DNA from: Rhizobium sp. J15
Lineage (GTDB): Bacteria; Pseudomonadota; Alphaproteobacteria; Rhizobiales; Rhizobiaceae
DNA: 64,000 nucleotides
NCBI RefSeq assembly: GCF_002531825.1
Contig: NZ_NWSX01000003.1
Coordinates: 62,001 to 126,000 of the forward strand
Reading direction: 5' to 3'
In this document: piece by piece, positions 8,481 through 17,948 of the stretch
How the letters are laid out: each line of letters begins with the position of its first letter
Position numbering within the stretch: position 1 is the stretch's first letter
The notes under the pieces: generated by a model
What the model was told of the DNA's origin: nothing
What the model saw: the letters and a program-made list of their open reading frames with translations, nothing else
The model's database searches: none
Made by a program: the position numbers and the translations under genes

Positions 8481-9461
8481 ATGACCAAAACACAGGCGGT
8501 TTCATTCTCTAGGACAGGCGGTCCGGAGGTTTTCGACTATGTCGAAGTCGATCTCCCGCCGCCCTCGGCAGGCGAGGTGCAGATCCGCCAGGCGGCGATC
8601 GGCCTCAATTTCATCGACGTCTATTTCCGCAACGGCACCTACAAGGTGCCGCACCTGCCCTTCGTCACCGGCAAGGAAGGAGCCGGCACCGTGACCGCGG
8701 TCGGTCCCGGGGTTGCGGATTTCAAGGTCGGCGACCGTGTCGCCTATGCCAGCGCCGATGGCGCCTATAGTGTCGAGCGCAATATCGAGGCGCGCCATCT
8801 GGTGCATGTGCCCGATGGCATAGAGCTTCAAACGGCGGCCGCGATGATGCTGAAGGGCATGACCGCAGAATATCTGCTCAACCGCACCTTCAGGGTCGGC
8901 CCCGAGACGGTGCTCTTGTTCCATGCGGCGGCCGGCGGCGTCGGGCTGATCGCCGGCCAGTGGGCAAAGGCGCTCGGCGCCACCGTCATCGGCACGGCGG
9001 GCTCCGAAGACAAGGTCGGGCTGGCGCTCGTCCATGGCTACGATCACGTGATCAACTACAAGAGCGAAGATTTCGTTGCGCGCGTCCGGGAGATCACCGG
9101 CGGCAAGGGCGTCGATGTGGTCTATGATTCAATCGGCCGCGATACTTTTCCACAGTCGCTCGACTGCCTGAAACCGCGCGGGCTTTTCGCCTCTTTCGGC
9201 CAATCCTCCGGGCCGATCGAGAATTTCACCCTGTCCGCGCTGGCACAGAAAGGTTCGCTCTTTGCGACGCGCCCGACGCTCTTCACCTATATCGCCGCGC
9301 GCCAGGAACTGATCGACAGTGCGAAAGCGCTATTTGATGTTGTGCAAAGCAACAAAGTGCGTATCAATGTCAATCAAACCTATCCGCTGCGTGAGGTTGG
9401 GCGGGCTCACGCGGATCTGGAAACAAGAAAAACAACAGGAACGACGCTGCTGATTCCATGA
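8481..9461 (+). CDS. NADPH:quinone oxidoreductase (zeta-crystallin/QOR type)
   Basis: A 326-residue zinc-free medium-chain dehydrogenase/reductase. It has a GroES-like N-terminal domain (GLNFIDVYFRNGTYKVPHLP, as in QorA), a Rossmann NADPH fold with AAAGGVGLIAGQWAKALGA near residue 150, and the KGVDVVYDSIGRDT segment. The structural and catalytic zinc cysteines of alcohol dehydrogenases are absent. The family reduces quinones or enones in the cytoplasm. It begins 10 bp after pcs, which suggests co-transcription, although no functional link is known. Confidence 0.92.
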   Translation: MTKTQAVSFSRTGGPEVFDYVEVDLPPPSAGEVQIRQAAIGLNFIDVYFRNGTYKVPHLPFVTGKEGAGTVTAVGPGVADFKVGDRVAYASADGAYSVERNIEARHLVHVPDGIELQTAAAMMLKGMTAEYLLNRTFRVGPETVLLFHAAAGGVGLIAGQWAKALGATVIGTAGSEDKVGLALVHGYDHVINYKSEDFVARVREITGGKGVDVVYDSIGRDTFPQSLDCLKPRGLFASFGQSSGPIENFTLSALAQKGSLFATRPTLFTYIAARQELIDSAKALFDVVQSNKVRINVNQTYPLREVGRAHADLETRKTTGTTLLIP

Positions 9462-9500
9462 GATCCGAACGGACCGGTTGGCAGAAGAAATGAGGGGAAC

Positions 9501-11069
9501 GTGTCGCCATTGAATGTGCCGGATTCCGGTGCGTTGTTATCGGTCCAGAAGCTGACCAAGTTCTTCGGCGGCTTTGCCGCCTGCAATCAAATCGATCTCG
9601 ATATCGCGCCGGGCGAAATTCACGCGCTTCTCGGCGAAAACGGCGCAGGCAAATCGACGCTGGTGAAGATGCTGTTCGGCGTCCTGGAGGCCACGGACGG
9701 GCAAATTCTCTGGCAGGGCCGGCCGGTCTCGATCACCTCGCCCGGCGAGGCCCGCAAGCTCGGCATCGGGATGGTCTTTCAGCATTTCTCCCTGTTTGAG
9801 GCGCTGACGGTCGCCGAAAACATCGCGCTGTCGCTTGATGACTCCATCCCGATCGACAGGATCGCCGAAGAGGCGAGGGCGCTGTCGGTTGCTTACGGCC
9901 TGCCGCTCGATCCGCATGCCCATGTCGCCGATCTCTCGGTCGGCGAGCGCCAGCGCATCGAGATCGTGCGCGCCCTTCTGCAGAACCCGAAGCTCATCAT
10001 CCTTGACGAGCCGACCTCGGTGCTGACGCCGCAGGAGGCCGACAAGCTGTTCGAAACCCTCTTCAAGCTGCGGGCGGAGGGGCGTTCGGTTCTTTATATC
10101 AGCCATCGCCTGGAAGAGGTGCAGCGCATCTGTGACCGGGCGACCGTGCTGCGCCACGGCCGCGTGACCGGCGCCTGTGATCCGAAGCAGGAGACGCCCG
10201 CCTCGCTCGCCCGCATGATGGTCGGCAGCGAGGTGGCCGCCGTTACGCATCCGGAGCGCAGCGACAAGGGCGAGGTGCAGCTTGCCGTCGCCAACCTTTC
10301 CGTCGCCGCTCGCACGCCTTTCGCCATGCCGCTGCGCGATGTCTCCATGGCCGTACGCTCAGGCGAAATTCTCGCCATTGCCGGCGTGGCCGGCAACGGG
10401 CAGAGCGAACTCTTCGATGCTCTCTCCGGCGAATATCCGGTCGCGTCGGCCGAGGCGATTGTCATCCGCAGGAAGCCGGTCGGCAATCAGGGAATTACCG
10501 CCCGCCGTCTTCTCGGCGCCGGTTTCGTGCCGGAGGAGCGCCACGGCCATGCCGCCGTCTCGGCCATGAAACTGTCTGACAATCTCGTACTTGCCCGCAG
10601 CCAGTCTGATCGCAAGGCGTTTCTCGGCCTGCTCGGCATTATCCGCCACGGTGCGGTGAAATCTGCCGCCAGGCGCATTTCGGAAGCGATGGATGTCCGC
10701 AAGAGCGGCGATGATCCGGCGGCCGGCTCGCTCTCCGGCGGCAATCTGCAGAAATTCATCGTCGGCCGCGAGCTCGACCGCCAGCCGGCGGTGCTGGTCG
10801 TCAACCAGCCGACCTGGGGCGTGGATGCCGGAGCGGCAAGCCGCATCCGCCAGGCTCTGGTCGATCTCGCCAGAAGCGGCTCGGCCGTCGTCGTCATCAG
10901 CCAGGATCTCGACGAGATCTTCGAAGTTGCGACCGATATCGCCGTCATCTCCGAAGGCCGCCTTTCCAGGCCGTTCCCTGCGGGCGAACTGACGCGCGAA
11001 AAAATCGGCCTGCTGATGGGCGGCCTGCATGAGAGCAGTTCTGCCTCGGAGGCAGCCCATGCGCATTGA
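9501..11069 (+). CDS. Nucleoside/purine-type ABC importer, double ATPase
   Basis: A 522-residue protein with two fused ABC domains. The first has Walker A GENGAGKST, signature LSVGERQRIEIVRAL and Walker B LIILDEPTSVL. The second has a degenerate A-loop (GVAGNGQSE in place of GxxGxGKS), signature LSGGNLQKFIVGREL and NQPTWGVD in place of DEPT. Such asymmetry is normal for the carbohydrate-uptake 2 / BMP-linked family. The start is GTG at 9501 behind GAGGGGAAC; no in-frame ATG gives a complete A-loop region. It is the first gene of an operon ATPase-permease-permease-binding protein. Nucleoside import is inferred from similarity of the layout to NupNOPQ/BmpA systems. Confidence 0.9.
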   Translation: MSPLNVPDSGALLSVQKLTKFFGGFAACNQIDLDIAPGEIHALLGENGAGKSTLVKMLFGVLEATDGQILWQGRPVSITSPGEARKLGIGMVFQHFSLFEALTVAENIALSLDDSIPIDRIAEEARALSVAYGLPLDPHAHVADLSVGERQRIEIVRALLQNPKLIILDEPTSVLTPQEADKLFETLFKLRAEGRSVLYISHRLEEVQRICDRATVLRHGRVTGACDPKQETPASLARMMVGSEVAAVTHPERSDKGEVQLAVANLSVAARTPFAMPLRDVSMAVRSGEILAIAGVAGNGQSELFDALSGEYPVASAEAIVIRRKPVGNQGITARRLLGAGFVPEERHGHAAVSAMKLSDNLVLARSQSDRKAFLGLLGIIRHGAVKSAARRISEAMDVRKSGDDPAAGSLSGGNLQKFIVGRELDRQPAVLVVNQPTWGVDAGAASRIRQALVDLARSGSAVVVISQDLDEIFEVATDIAVISEGRLSRPFPAGELTREKIGLLMGGLHESSSASEAAHAH

Positions 11070-12144
11070 ACTTGAAAAACGCCCCGACGTCTCGAAGCTC
11101 TTCGGCTTCGTCTCGCCGCTGCTGGCCCTTGTCCTGACGCTCGCCTTCGGCGCCATCATGTTCGCCTTGCTCGGCAAGGATCCGGTCGAGGCGCTGAGCG
11201 CCTTCTTCATCGAGCCGCTGCTCGAGGTCTGGTCGCTGCACGAGCTGGCGATCAAGGCGGCACCGCTGATCCTGATCGCCGTCGGCCTCGCCGTCTGCTA
11301 TCGCTCGAACAACTGGAATATCGGCGCCGAAGGCCAGTTCACCATCGGCGCCATCACCGGCTCCTATCTGCCGATCGTCTTCTACGACTGGCATTCGCCG
11401 CTGGTGCTGCCGCTGATGCTGATCATGGGTGCTGTCGGCGGCGCGCTGTTTGCCGCCATTCCGGCGCTCTTGAAGGCGCATTTCAACACCAACGAGATCC
11501 TGACGTCGCTGATGCTGGTCTATATTGCCCAGCTCTTCCTCGATTGGCTGGTTCGCGGCGCCTGGCGCGATCCGAAAGGGTTCAACTTCCCGGTCTCGCG
11601 CGATTTCGCGCCTGAAGCGGTGCTGCCGGCGATCTGGGAGGAATCGGGCCGCGCTCATTGGGCCTTCATCTTCGCCATCGTCGCGGCGATCGGCGTCTGG
11701 TTCATGCTGCGTTATACGCTGAAGGGCTTCGAGATCGTCGTGCTCGGCCAGTCGGAGCGGGCGGGGCGCTTCGCCGGCTTCTCCTCGAAGAAGATGATTT
11801 GGTTCAGCTTCCTTTTCTCGGGCGCTCTTGCCGGGCTTGCCGGAATAGCCGAAGTCTCCGGCTCGATCGGCCATCTGCAGCCGGCGATTTCGCCCGGCTA
11901 CGGTTTCACCGCCATTATCGTCGCCTTCCTCGGCCGTCTCAATCCGCTCGGGATCATCGCATCGGGACTGGTGCTGGCGCTGACCTATCTCGGCGGCGAG
12001 GCCGCACAGCTTTCGATCGGCATTTCCGATAAGGTCACCCGCGTTTTCCAGGGGCTGCTGCTGTTTTTCGTGCTCTCCTGCGATACGCTGATCTATTACA
12101 AAATCCGCATTGTCTGGTCGCGGGTCAGGGGCGGCGCGGCATGA
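11059..12144 (+). CDS. Nucleoside-type ABC importer permease 1
   Basis: A 361-residue permease of the BPD_transp_2 family with about ten hydrophobic segments. The conserved NWNIGAEGQFTIGAI motif (about residues 85-100) is a hallmark of the nucleoside/BMP subgroup. The ATG at 11059 overlaps the ATPase stop by 11 bp; an in-frame start 30 bp upstream is also possible. Its stop overlaps the next permease start (ATGA), so both TMD subunits are made in coupled fashion and should form a heterodimer. Confidence 0.92.
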   Translation: MRIELEKRPDVSKLFGFVSPLLALVLTLAFGAIMFALLGKDPVEALSAFFIEPLLEVWSLHELAIKAAPLILIAVGLAVCYRSNNWNIGAEGQFTIGAITGSYLPIVFYDWHSPLVLPLMLIMGAVGGALFAAIPALLKAHFNTNEILTSLMLVYIAQLFLDWLVRGAWRDPKGFNFPVSRDFAPEAVLPAIWEESGRAHWAFIFAIVAAIGVWFMLRYTLKGFEIVVLGQSERAGRFAGFSSKKMIWFSFLFSGALAGLAGIAEVSGSIGHLQPAISPGYGFTAIIVAFLGRLNPLGIIASGLVLALTYLGGEAAQLSIGISDKVTRVFQGLLLFFVLSCDTLIYYKIRIVWSRVRGGAA

Positions 12145-13061
12145 GCATCTTCGAAGCCATTCTCCTGACTGTCATCACAGCCTCGACGCCGCTCGTCATC
12201 GCAGCCCTCGGCGAACTCGTGACGGAGCGCTCCGGCGTTCTGAACCTCGGTGTCGAAGGCATGATGATCATGGGCGCCGTCGGCGCCTTTGCCGCAGCCC
12301 AGCTGAGCGGATCGGCCTATGTCGGCATTGTCGGCGGCATCGTCAGCGGCGCGCTGTTTTCGCTGCTATTTGCCTTCCTGACGCTGACGCTCGTCACCAA
12401 TCAGGTGGCGACAGGCCTTGCCCTGACGATCCTGGGTCTGGGCGCGTCCGGCATGCTCGGCGAATCCTTCGTCGGCGCGCCCGGCATCCGGCTTCTGCCG
12501 ATCGAAATCCCGGTGCTCTCGGCCATTCCCTATGTCGGAACGGTTCTCTTCAAGCAGGATCTGATCTTCTACCTGTCGATCCTGCTCGTTATCGCTGTCA
12601 ACTGGTTCCTCTTCAGGAGCCGTACCGGCCTCAAGATACGCGCCATCGGCGACAACCACGCCTCTGCGCATGCGCTCGGCATCAACGTCATCCGTACGCG
12701 CTATCTCGCCGTGATGTTCGGCGGTGCGTGCGCAGGCCTTGCAGGGGCACAGCTGTCGCTGATCTACACGCCGCAATGGACCGAGAATATGTCGGCCGGG
12801 CGGGGCTGGATCGCGCTGGCGCTTGTCGTCTTTTCCTCCTGGCGGCCTTGGCGTCTCCTGGCCGGCGGTTACCTCTTCGGGGCGGTGACGATACTGCAAC
12901 TGCACGCGCAGGCCTTCGGCATCGGCATTCCGTCGCAGTTCCTGTCGATGCTGCCCTATGCGGCGACAGTTGTGGTCCTCATCATCATCTCGCATAATCG
13001 GCGCACGACGTTGATCAATACGCCGGCCTCGCTTGGCAAGGCCTTCGTGCCTGACCGGTGA
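12141..13061 (+). CDS. Nucleoside-type ABC importer permease 2
   Basis: A 306-residue permease of the same family, with ELVTERSGVLNLGVEGMMIMGA near residue 25 (the partner motif of the NWNIGAEGQ stretch in permease 1) and about eight hydrophobic segments. It overlaps permease 1 by 4 bp and lies 49 bp upstream of the binding-protein gene. Heterodimeric permeases of this kind are known for purine nucleoside importers. Confidence 0.92.
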   Translation: MSIFEAILLTVITASTPLVIAALGELVTERSGVLNLGVEGMMIMGAVGAFAAAQLSGSAYVGIVGGIVSGALFSLLFAFLTLTLVTNQVATGLALTILGLGASGMLGESFVGAPGIRLLPIEIPVLSAIPYVGTVLFKQDLIFYLSILLVIAVNWFLFRSRTGLKIRAIGDNHASAHALGINVIRTRYLAVMFGGACAGLAGAQLSLIYTPQWTENMSAGRGWIALALVVFSSWRPWRLLAGGYLFGAVTILQLHAQAFGIGIPSQFLSMLPYAATVVVLIIISHNRRTTLINTPASLGKAFVPDR

Positions 13062-13110
13062 GCAACAACAAAAAAGACGGGTTTCGAACTTCCAACCAAC
13101 AGGGATCAAT

Positions 13111-14187
13111 ATGAAAAAACTTGCACTTGCTCTCGCAGCGACAGCTGCCCTCTTCCTGAGCATCGGCTCGGCTGCCGAGGCTGCCGACAAGACCAAGGTC
13201 TGCTTCGTCTATGTCGGCACCCGCACCGATGGCGGCTGGACGCAGGCCCATGAAAACGGCCGCCTCCAGGTCGAGAAGGAATTCGGCGACAAGGTCGAAA
13301 CGCCTTACCTCGAAAGTGTTCCGGAAGGTCCGGATGCCGAGCGCGCGATCGAGCGCATGGCTCGTTCCGGCTGCTCGCTGATCTTCACCACATCTTTCGG
13401 CTACATGGACGCGACTGTCGCCGTCGCCAAGAAGTTCCCGAAAGTGAAGTTCGAGCATGCGACGGGATTCAAGGCAGCGGACAATGTCGCGACCTACAAT
13501 TCGCGCTTCTATGAAGGCCGCTACATCAGCGGCATCATCGCCGGCAAGCTGTCGAAAAACGGCACGGCGGGCTATATCGCCTCCTTCCCGATCCCCGAAG
13601 TGGTGATGGGCATCAACGCCTTTGAAACGGGCGCCAAGTCGGTCAACCCGAACTTCAAGATGAAGGTCATCTGGGTCAATACCTGGTTCGACCCGGGCAA
13701 GGAAGCCGATGCCGCCAAGGCGCTGCTCGACCAGGGCGTCGATATTCTCACCCAGCACACGGACACGACCGCTCCGATGCAGGTTGCCGAGCAACGCGGC
13801 ATCAAGGCCTTCGGCCAGGCGTCCGACATGATCAAGGCTGGTCCGAACGTACAGCTCACCGCGATCATCGACACCTGGGGCAATTACTACGTCAAGCGCG
13901 TGAAGGCGCTTCTCGACGGCACCTGGAAGTCGGAACAGAGCTGGGATGGACTGAAGGACGGCATTCTGACGATGGCGCCCTACACGAACATGCCCGATGA
14001 CGTGAAGAAACTTGCCGAGGAAACCGAAGCCAAGATCAAGTCGGGCGAGTTGCACCCCTTCACCGGTCCGATCAACAAGCAGGACGGCACGCCCTGGCTG
14101 AAGGCCGGCGAGAAGGCCGATGACGGCACGCTTCTCGGCATGAACTTCTACGTCGAAGGCGTCGACGACAAGCTGCCGGCACAATAA
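13111..14187 (+). CDS. BMP-family substrate-binding protein
   Basis: A 358-residue periplasmic binding protein of the BMP/PnrA/Med family. The ATG at 13111 starts a Sec signal peptide (MKKLALALAATAALFLSIGS, cleaved after AEA). There is no lipobox cysteine, so it is soluble in the periplasm, unlike spirochaete and Gram-positive homologues. Family features include GTRTDGGWTQAHENG at the N-terminal lobe, FTTSFGYMDA and QHTDTTAP. The GGWTQ/W residues are at positions that stack on the nucleobase in PnrA. It is the last gene of the operon, is followed by a strong terminator and probably needs the highest expression. Confidence 0.92.
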   Translation: MKKLALALAATAALFLSIGSAAEAADKTKVCFVYVGTRTDGGWTQAHENGRLQVEKEFGDKVETPYLESVPEGPDAERAIERMARSGCSLIFTTSFGYMDATVAVAKKFPKVKFEHATGFKAADNVATYNSRFYEGRYISGIIAGKLSKNGTAGYIASFPIPEVVMGINAFETGAKSVNPNFKMKVIWVNTWFDPGKEADAAKALLDQGVDILTQHTDTTAPMQVAEQRGIKAFGQASDMIKAGPNVQLTAIIDTWGNYYVKRVKALLDGTWKSEQSWDGLKDGILTMAPYTNMPDDVKKLAEETEAKIKSGELHPFTGPINKQDGTPWLKAGEKADDGTLLGMNFYVEGVDDKLPAQ

Positions 14188-14210
14188 GCTGCAATCAATT
14201 CGCAGTTGCG

Positions 14211-14240
14211 AAGGGCGCTCCTCTGGGGGCGCCCTTTTTT
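14211..14240 (+). terminator. Rho-independent terminator of the BMP operon
   Basis: 8-bp perfect stem (14211-14218 / 14229-14236) with a 10-nt loop, running into a T6 tract, 23 bp after the binding-protein stop codon. Confidence 0.9.
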
Positions 14241-14331
14241 GCTGCGGTGCATGCAAAGATTCTGATTTACAAAAGTAATACTATATGATTTTTTGACCCT
14301 GCGCCGCGAGATGCGGCATTGGGAGGAAATC

Positions 14332-15294
14332 ATGAAATTGAAGACTGCACTTTTGAGTGCCACGATTCTGGCTGCCTGCATGTTCGGTTCGGCTTCGGCC
14401 GCCGGCCTCACCGTCGGCTTCTCGCAGATCGGCTCGGAATCGGGCTGGCGCGCGGCTGAAACGACCGTGACGAAGCAGCAGGCTGAAAAGCGCGGCATCG
14501 ATCTGAAGTTTGCCGATGCGCAGCAGAAGCAGGAAAATCAGATCAAGGCGCTGCGTTCCTTCATCGCTCAGGGCGTCGATGCCATCCTCGTCGCTCCCGT
14601 TGTCGAAACCGGCTGGGACGACGTTCTGAAGGAAGCCAAGGAAGCCAATATTCCAGTCATTCTTCTCGACCGTACCATCAAGGCCCCCGACGATCTCTAC
14701 CTGACGGCGGTCACCTCCGATCTGGTCCACGAAGGCAAGGTCGCCGGCGACTGGCTGGTGAAGAATGTCGGCGACAAGAAGTGCAACGTCGTCGAACTGC
14801 AGGGCACGACCGGTTCCTCGCCGGCCATCGCCCGCAAGAAGGGCTTCGAGGAAGCTCTCGCCGGCCACGATAACCTCAAGATCGTTCGCAGCCAGACCGG
14901 CGACTTCACCCGCACCAAGGGCAAGGAAGTCATGGAAAGCTTCCTGAAGGCCGAGAATGGCGGCAAGGATATCTGCGCTCTCTACGCCCATAACGACGAC
15001 ATGGCCGTCGGCGCCATCCAGGCGATCAAGGAAGCCGGCCTGAAGCCCGGCAAGGACATCCTCGTCGTCTCCATCGACGCCGTGCCCGATATCTTCAAGG
15101 CCATGTCGGAAGGCGAAGCCAATGCGACTGTCGAACTGACGCCGAACATGGCGGGTCCGGCTTTCGATGCGCTCGAAGCCTATCTCAAGGACAAGAAGGC
15201 TCCGGCGAAGTGGATCCAGACGGAATCCAAGCTCTACACGCCTGCCGACGAGCCGATGAAGATCTACGAAGAGAAGAAGAGCCAGGGCTACTGA
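14332..15294 (+). CDS. ytfQ: Galactofuranose-type sugar-binding protein, YtfQ-like
   Basis: A 320-residue periplasmic sugar-binding protein (peripla_BP_4). After the signal peptide the mature sequence follows E. coli YtfQ closely: GFSQIGSESGWRAAET, QQKQENQIKALRSF, APVVETGW, ELQGTTGSS, SQTGDFTRTKGKEVMESF, YAHNDDMAVGAIQAIKEAG and ELTPNMAGPAFDALE. YtfQ binds galactofuranose for the YtfQRT-YjfF importer. The start at 14332 has GGGAGGAAATC upstream. The signal peptide contains LAAC (residues 13-16), which resembles a lipobox, but SASA-AG is the more typical cleavage site. An AT-rich promoter region (14255-14300) precedes the gene. Confidence 0.93.
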   Translation: MKLKTALLSATILAACMFGSASAAGLTVGFSQIGSESGWRAAETTVTKQQAEKRGIDLKFADAQQKQENQIKALRSFIAQGVDAILVAPVVETGWDDVLKEAKEANIPVILLDRTIKAPDDLYLTAVTSDLVHEGKVAGDWLVKNVGDKKCNVVELQGTTGSSPAIARKKGFEEALAGHDNLKIVRSQTGDFTRTKGKEVMESFLKAENGGKDICALYAHNDDMAVGAIQAIKEAGLKPGKDILVVSIDAVPDIFKAMSEGEANATVELTPNMAGPAFDALEAYLKDKKAPAKWIQTESKLYTPADEPMKIYEEKKSQGY

Positions 15295-15307
15295 GTTGAA
15301 CCTGGAA

Positions 15308-15372
15308 CCGCACCGGCCCATCATGGACCGGTGCGGAACTGCCGATGTCGGGCCGGGCGTCATATCCGGCCC
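15308..15372 (+). repeat. Tandem hairpins between ytfQ and ytfR
   Basis: Two stem-loops in the 120-bp intercistronic gap: a 9-bp perfect stem (15308-15316 / 15328-15336), with an inner CCAT/ATGG extension, and a 7-bp stem (15350-15356 / 15366-15372). Neither is followed by a T tract, so they are not classical terminators. They could stabilise the ytfQ part of the mRNA or cause partial attenuation. Confidence 0.6.
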
Positions 15373-15414
15373 TGGCACAGGCGCAAGGCGCAATATCAGG
15401 AAACAGCAACCCTC

Positions 15415-16938
15415 ATGGTTCACAATTTCGAGAATATTCTCGCGGCCTCCGGAATATCGAAATTTTTTCCCGGCGCGGTGGCGCTGGATAAGGTCGATTT
15501 CACGCTTCGCAGGGGAGAGGTGCACGCGCTTCTCGGCGAGAATGGCGCCGGCAAGTCGACGCTGATCAAATGCATCACTGGCGCCTACCATCGTGATGAA
15601 GGCAGCCTGATGCTGGACGGCCAGGAGATCAATCCGGCCAATACGCTCGCCGCCCAGAAGCTCGGCATTGGCACCGTCTACCAGGAGGTCAATCTCCTCT
15701 CCAATCTGAGCGTTGCCGAAAATCTCTTTCTCGGGCGCCAGCCAAGGCGTTTCGGCATGACCGACGTGCGCGCGATGAACCGCAAGGCGCGCGAGCTGCT
15801 CGCCGGCTACGGCATCGATATCGACGTCACCGCCGAGCTCAGCCGTTTCTCCGTTGCGGTCCAGCAGGTTGTCGCCATCGCCCGCGCCGTCGATCTCTCC
15901 GGCAAGGTGCTGATCCTCGACGAGCCGACGGCTAGCCTCGACAATCAGGAAGTGGCGCTGCTTTTCCGCATCATCGAGGATTTGAAGAAGCGCGGCCTGG
16001 GCATTGTCTTCATCACCCATTTTCTCGAGCAGGTTTACGCGATCAGCGATCGCATCACCGTGCTGCGCAACGGCAAGCTTGTCGGCACCCGCGATGCCGC
16101 CGATCTGCCGCGCCAGAGCCTGATTGCCATGATGCTCGGCCGTGAACTGGCGCAGACCGAAGAGACGGTCAGGAAACATAGCCTGGCGGCCGGCGACATC
16201 AGATATCGTTTCGCTGGCTACGGCAAACGCGGCAAGGTCAAACCCTTCGATCTTGATGTGCGCGCAGGCGAGGTGGTCGGCATTGCCGGACTGCTCGGCT
16301 CCGGCCGCACCGAAACCGCCGAATTGCTCTTTGGCATCGAACATGCCGACAGCGGCAGCGCCACGATCGATGGCCAGCCGGCGACGCTTTCCAGCCCGCG
16401 GGCCGCGATCGAAAAGGGCTTCGGCTTCTGCCCCGAGGATCGCAAGACCGACGGCATCGTCGGCGACCTGTCGATCCGGGAAAACATCGCGCTTGCGCTG
16501 CAGGCGCGCCGCGGCTGGACGCGGCCGCTCTCGCGCGCCGAACAGAATGCGCTGGCCGATCGCTACATCAAGGCGCTCGATATCCGCACCACCGACCGCG
16601 AAAAGCCGATCCGGCTGCTCTCCGGCGGCAATCAGCAGAAGGCGATCCTCGCCCGCTGGCTGGCGACCAATCCGAAGTTTCTCATCCTCGACGAGCCGAC
16701 CCGCGGTATCGATGTCGGCGCCCATGCCGAGATCATCCGGCTCATCGAACAGCTCTGCGCCGAAGGCATGTCATTGATCGTAATTTCATCGGAACTTGAA
16801 GAGCTTGTCGCCTATAGTTCACGTGTCATCGTGCTTCGCGACAGGCAGCATATCGCCGAACTCACCGGCGAGCGCATCACGGCCGCCGGTATCGTCGATG
16901 CCATTGCCGCCGCCGAACACAAGACGGAGGACGCATGA
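15415..16938 (+). CDS. ytfR: Sugar ABC importer double ATPase, YtfR-like
   Basis: A 507-residue ATPase of the carbohydrate-uptake 2 family with two ABC domains. The first has Walker A GENGAGKST, a signature region degenerated to LSRFSVAVQQVVAIARAV, and Walker B LILDEPTASLD. The second has GLLGSGRTE as Walker A remnant, LSGGNQQKAILARWL and FLILDEPTRGID. The usual canonical/degenerate pairing is therefore present. The ATG at 15415 is followed by NFENILAASGISKFFPGAVALD, which aligns with the family N-terminus. It overlaps the permease gene by 4 bp. Confidence 0.92.
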   Translation: MVHNFENILAASGISKFFPGAVALDKVDFTLRRGEVHALLGENGAGKSTLIKCITGAYHRDEGSLMLDGQEINPANTLAAQKLGIGTVYQEVNLLSNLSVAENLFLGRQPRRFGMTDVRAMNRKARELLAGYGIDIDVTAELSRFSVAVQQVVAIARAVDLSGKVLILDEPTASLDNQEVALLFRIIEDLKKRGLGIVFITHFLEQVYAISDRITVLRNGKLVGTRDAADLPRQSLIAMMLGRELAQTEETVRKHSLAAGDIRYRFAGYGKRGKVKPFDLDVRAGEVVGIAGLLGSGRTETAELLFGIEHADSGSATIDGQPATLSSPRAAIEKGFGFCPEDRKTDGIVGDLSIRENIALALQARRGWTRPLSRAEQNALADRYIKALDIRTTDREKPIRLLSGGNQQKAILARWLATNPKFLILDEPTRGIDVGAHAEIIRLIEQLCAEGMSLIVISSELEELVAYSSRVIVLRDRQHIAELTGERITAAGIVDAIAAAEHKTEDA

Positions 16939-17948
16939 AATCCTCCCGGAACGCGCTGGCCTATCGCCTGGCGCCGCAATTGATCGCGCTCGTTGTCATT
17001 CTTCTGTTGAATTTCATAACGTCGCCGCAGTTTTTTAATGTTGTTGTTCAAAACGGGCGCCTCTATGGCAGCCTGATTGACGTGCTGAACCGCGGCGCGC
17101 CGGTGGCGCTGTTGGCGATCGGCATGACGCTGGTGATCGCCACCAAGGGCATCGACCTCTCCGTCGGCGCAGTCATCGCCATTTGCGGCGCCGTCGCCGC
17201 CTCGTCGATTGTGTCAGGAAATTCAGTCACCTACACCGTTATCCTAACGCTTGCGATCGGGCTTGCCTGCGGCGTCTGGAACGGTTTCCTGGTGGCCGTG
17301 CTCAATATCCAGCCGATCATCGCCACGCTGGTGCTGATGGTCGCCGGCCGCGGCATCGCCCAGCTCATCACCGAAGGCGCCATCCTGACCTTCAACGATG
17401 ACGGCCTGGTCTTCTTCGGCAGCGGCTCCATGGCCCTCCTGCCGATGCCAGTCGTCATCTGGCTGCTCGTCGGCCTGCTCGTCATTTTGCTCGTTCGCCG
17501 CACGGCGCTCGGCATGCTGATCGAGGCAGTCGGCATCAACCGCCGCGCCAGCACCCTTTCGGGCATTCAGACGCCGGTGCTGCTGATGGCCGTCTACATG
17601 CTGAGCGGGCTTTGCGCCTCGATCGCGGGCATCATCGTCGCGGCCGACATCAAGGGCGCCGATGCCAACAATGCCGGCCTCTGGCTGGAACTCGACGCCA
17701 TTCTGGCGGTGGTGGTCGGCGGCAACTCGCTGCTTGGCGGGCGGTTCAGCATTCTTGGATCGCTGATCGGCGCGATGATCATCCAGGCGGTGAATACCGG
17801 CATCCTGTCCTCCGGCTTCCCGCCGGAATTCAACCTGATCATCAAGGCCGTCATCATCATCGTGATCCTCTTCATCCAGTCGCCGGCGGTGCAGTCGCTC
17901 GCCATCTTCGCCAGCCGCCGGCAGGGCGGAAGGGAGCAGCCGAAATGA
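16935..17948 (+). CDS. ytfT: Sugar ABC importer permease, YtfT-like
   Basis: A 337-residue BPD_transp_2 permease with about nine hydrophobic segments and the family motif LLAIGMTLVIATKGIDLSVG (about residues 55-75), which carries the GIDLSVG signature of RbsC-type sugar permeases. ATGA overlaps with ytfR upstream and with the second permease downstream indicate tight translational coupling. Confidence 0.92.
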   Translation: MKSSRNALAYRLAPQLIALVVILLLNFITSPQFFNVVVQNGRLYGSLIDVLNRGAPVALLAIGMTLVIATKGIDLSVGAVIAICGAVAASSIVSGNSVTYTVILTLAIGLACGVWNGFLVAVLNIQPIIATLVLMVAGRGIAQLITEGAILTFNDDGLVFFGSGSMALLPMPVVIWLLVGLLVILLVRRTALGMLIEAVGINRRASTLSGIQTPVLLMAVYMLSGLCASIAGIIVAADIKGADANNAGLWLELDAILAVVVGGNSLLGGRFSILGSLIGAMIIQAVNTGILSSGFPPEFNLIIKAVIIIVILFIQSPAVQSLAIFASRRQGGREQPK

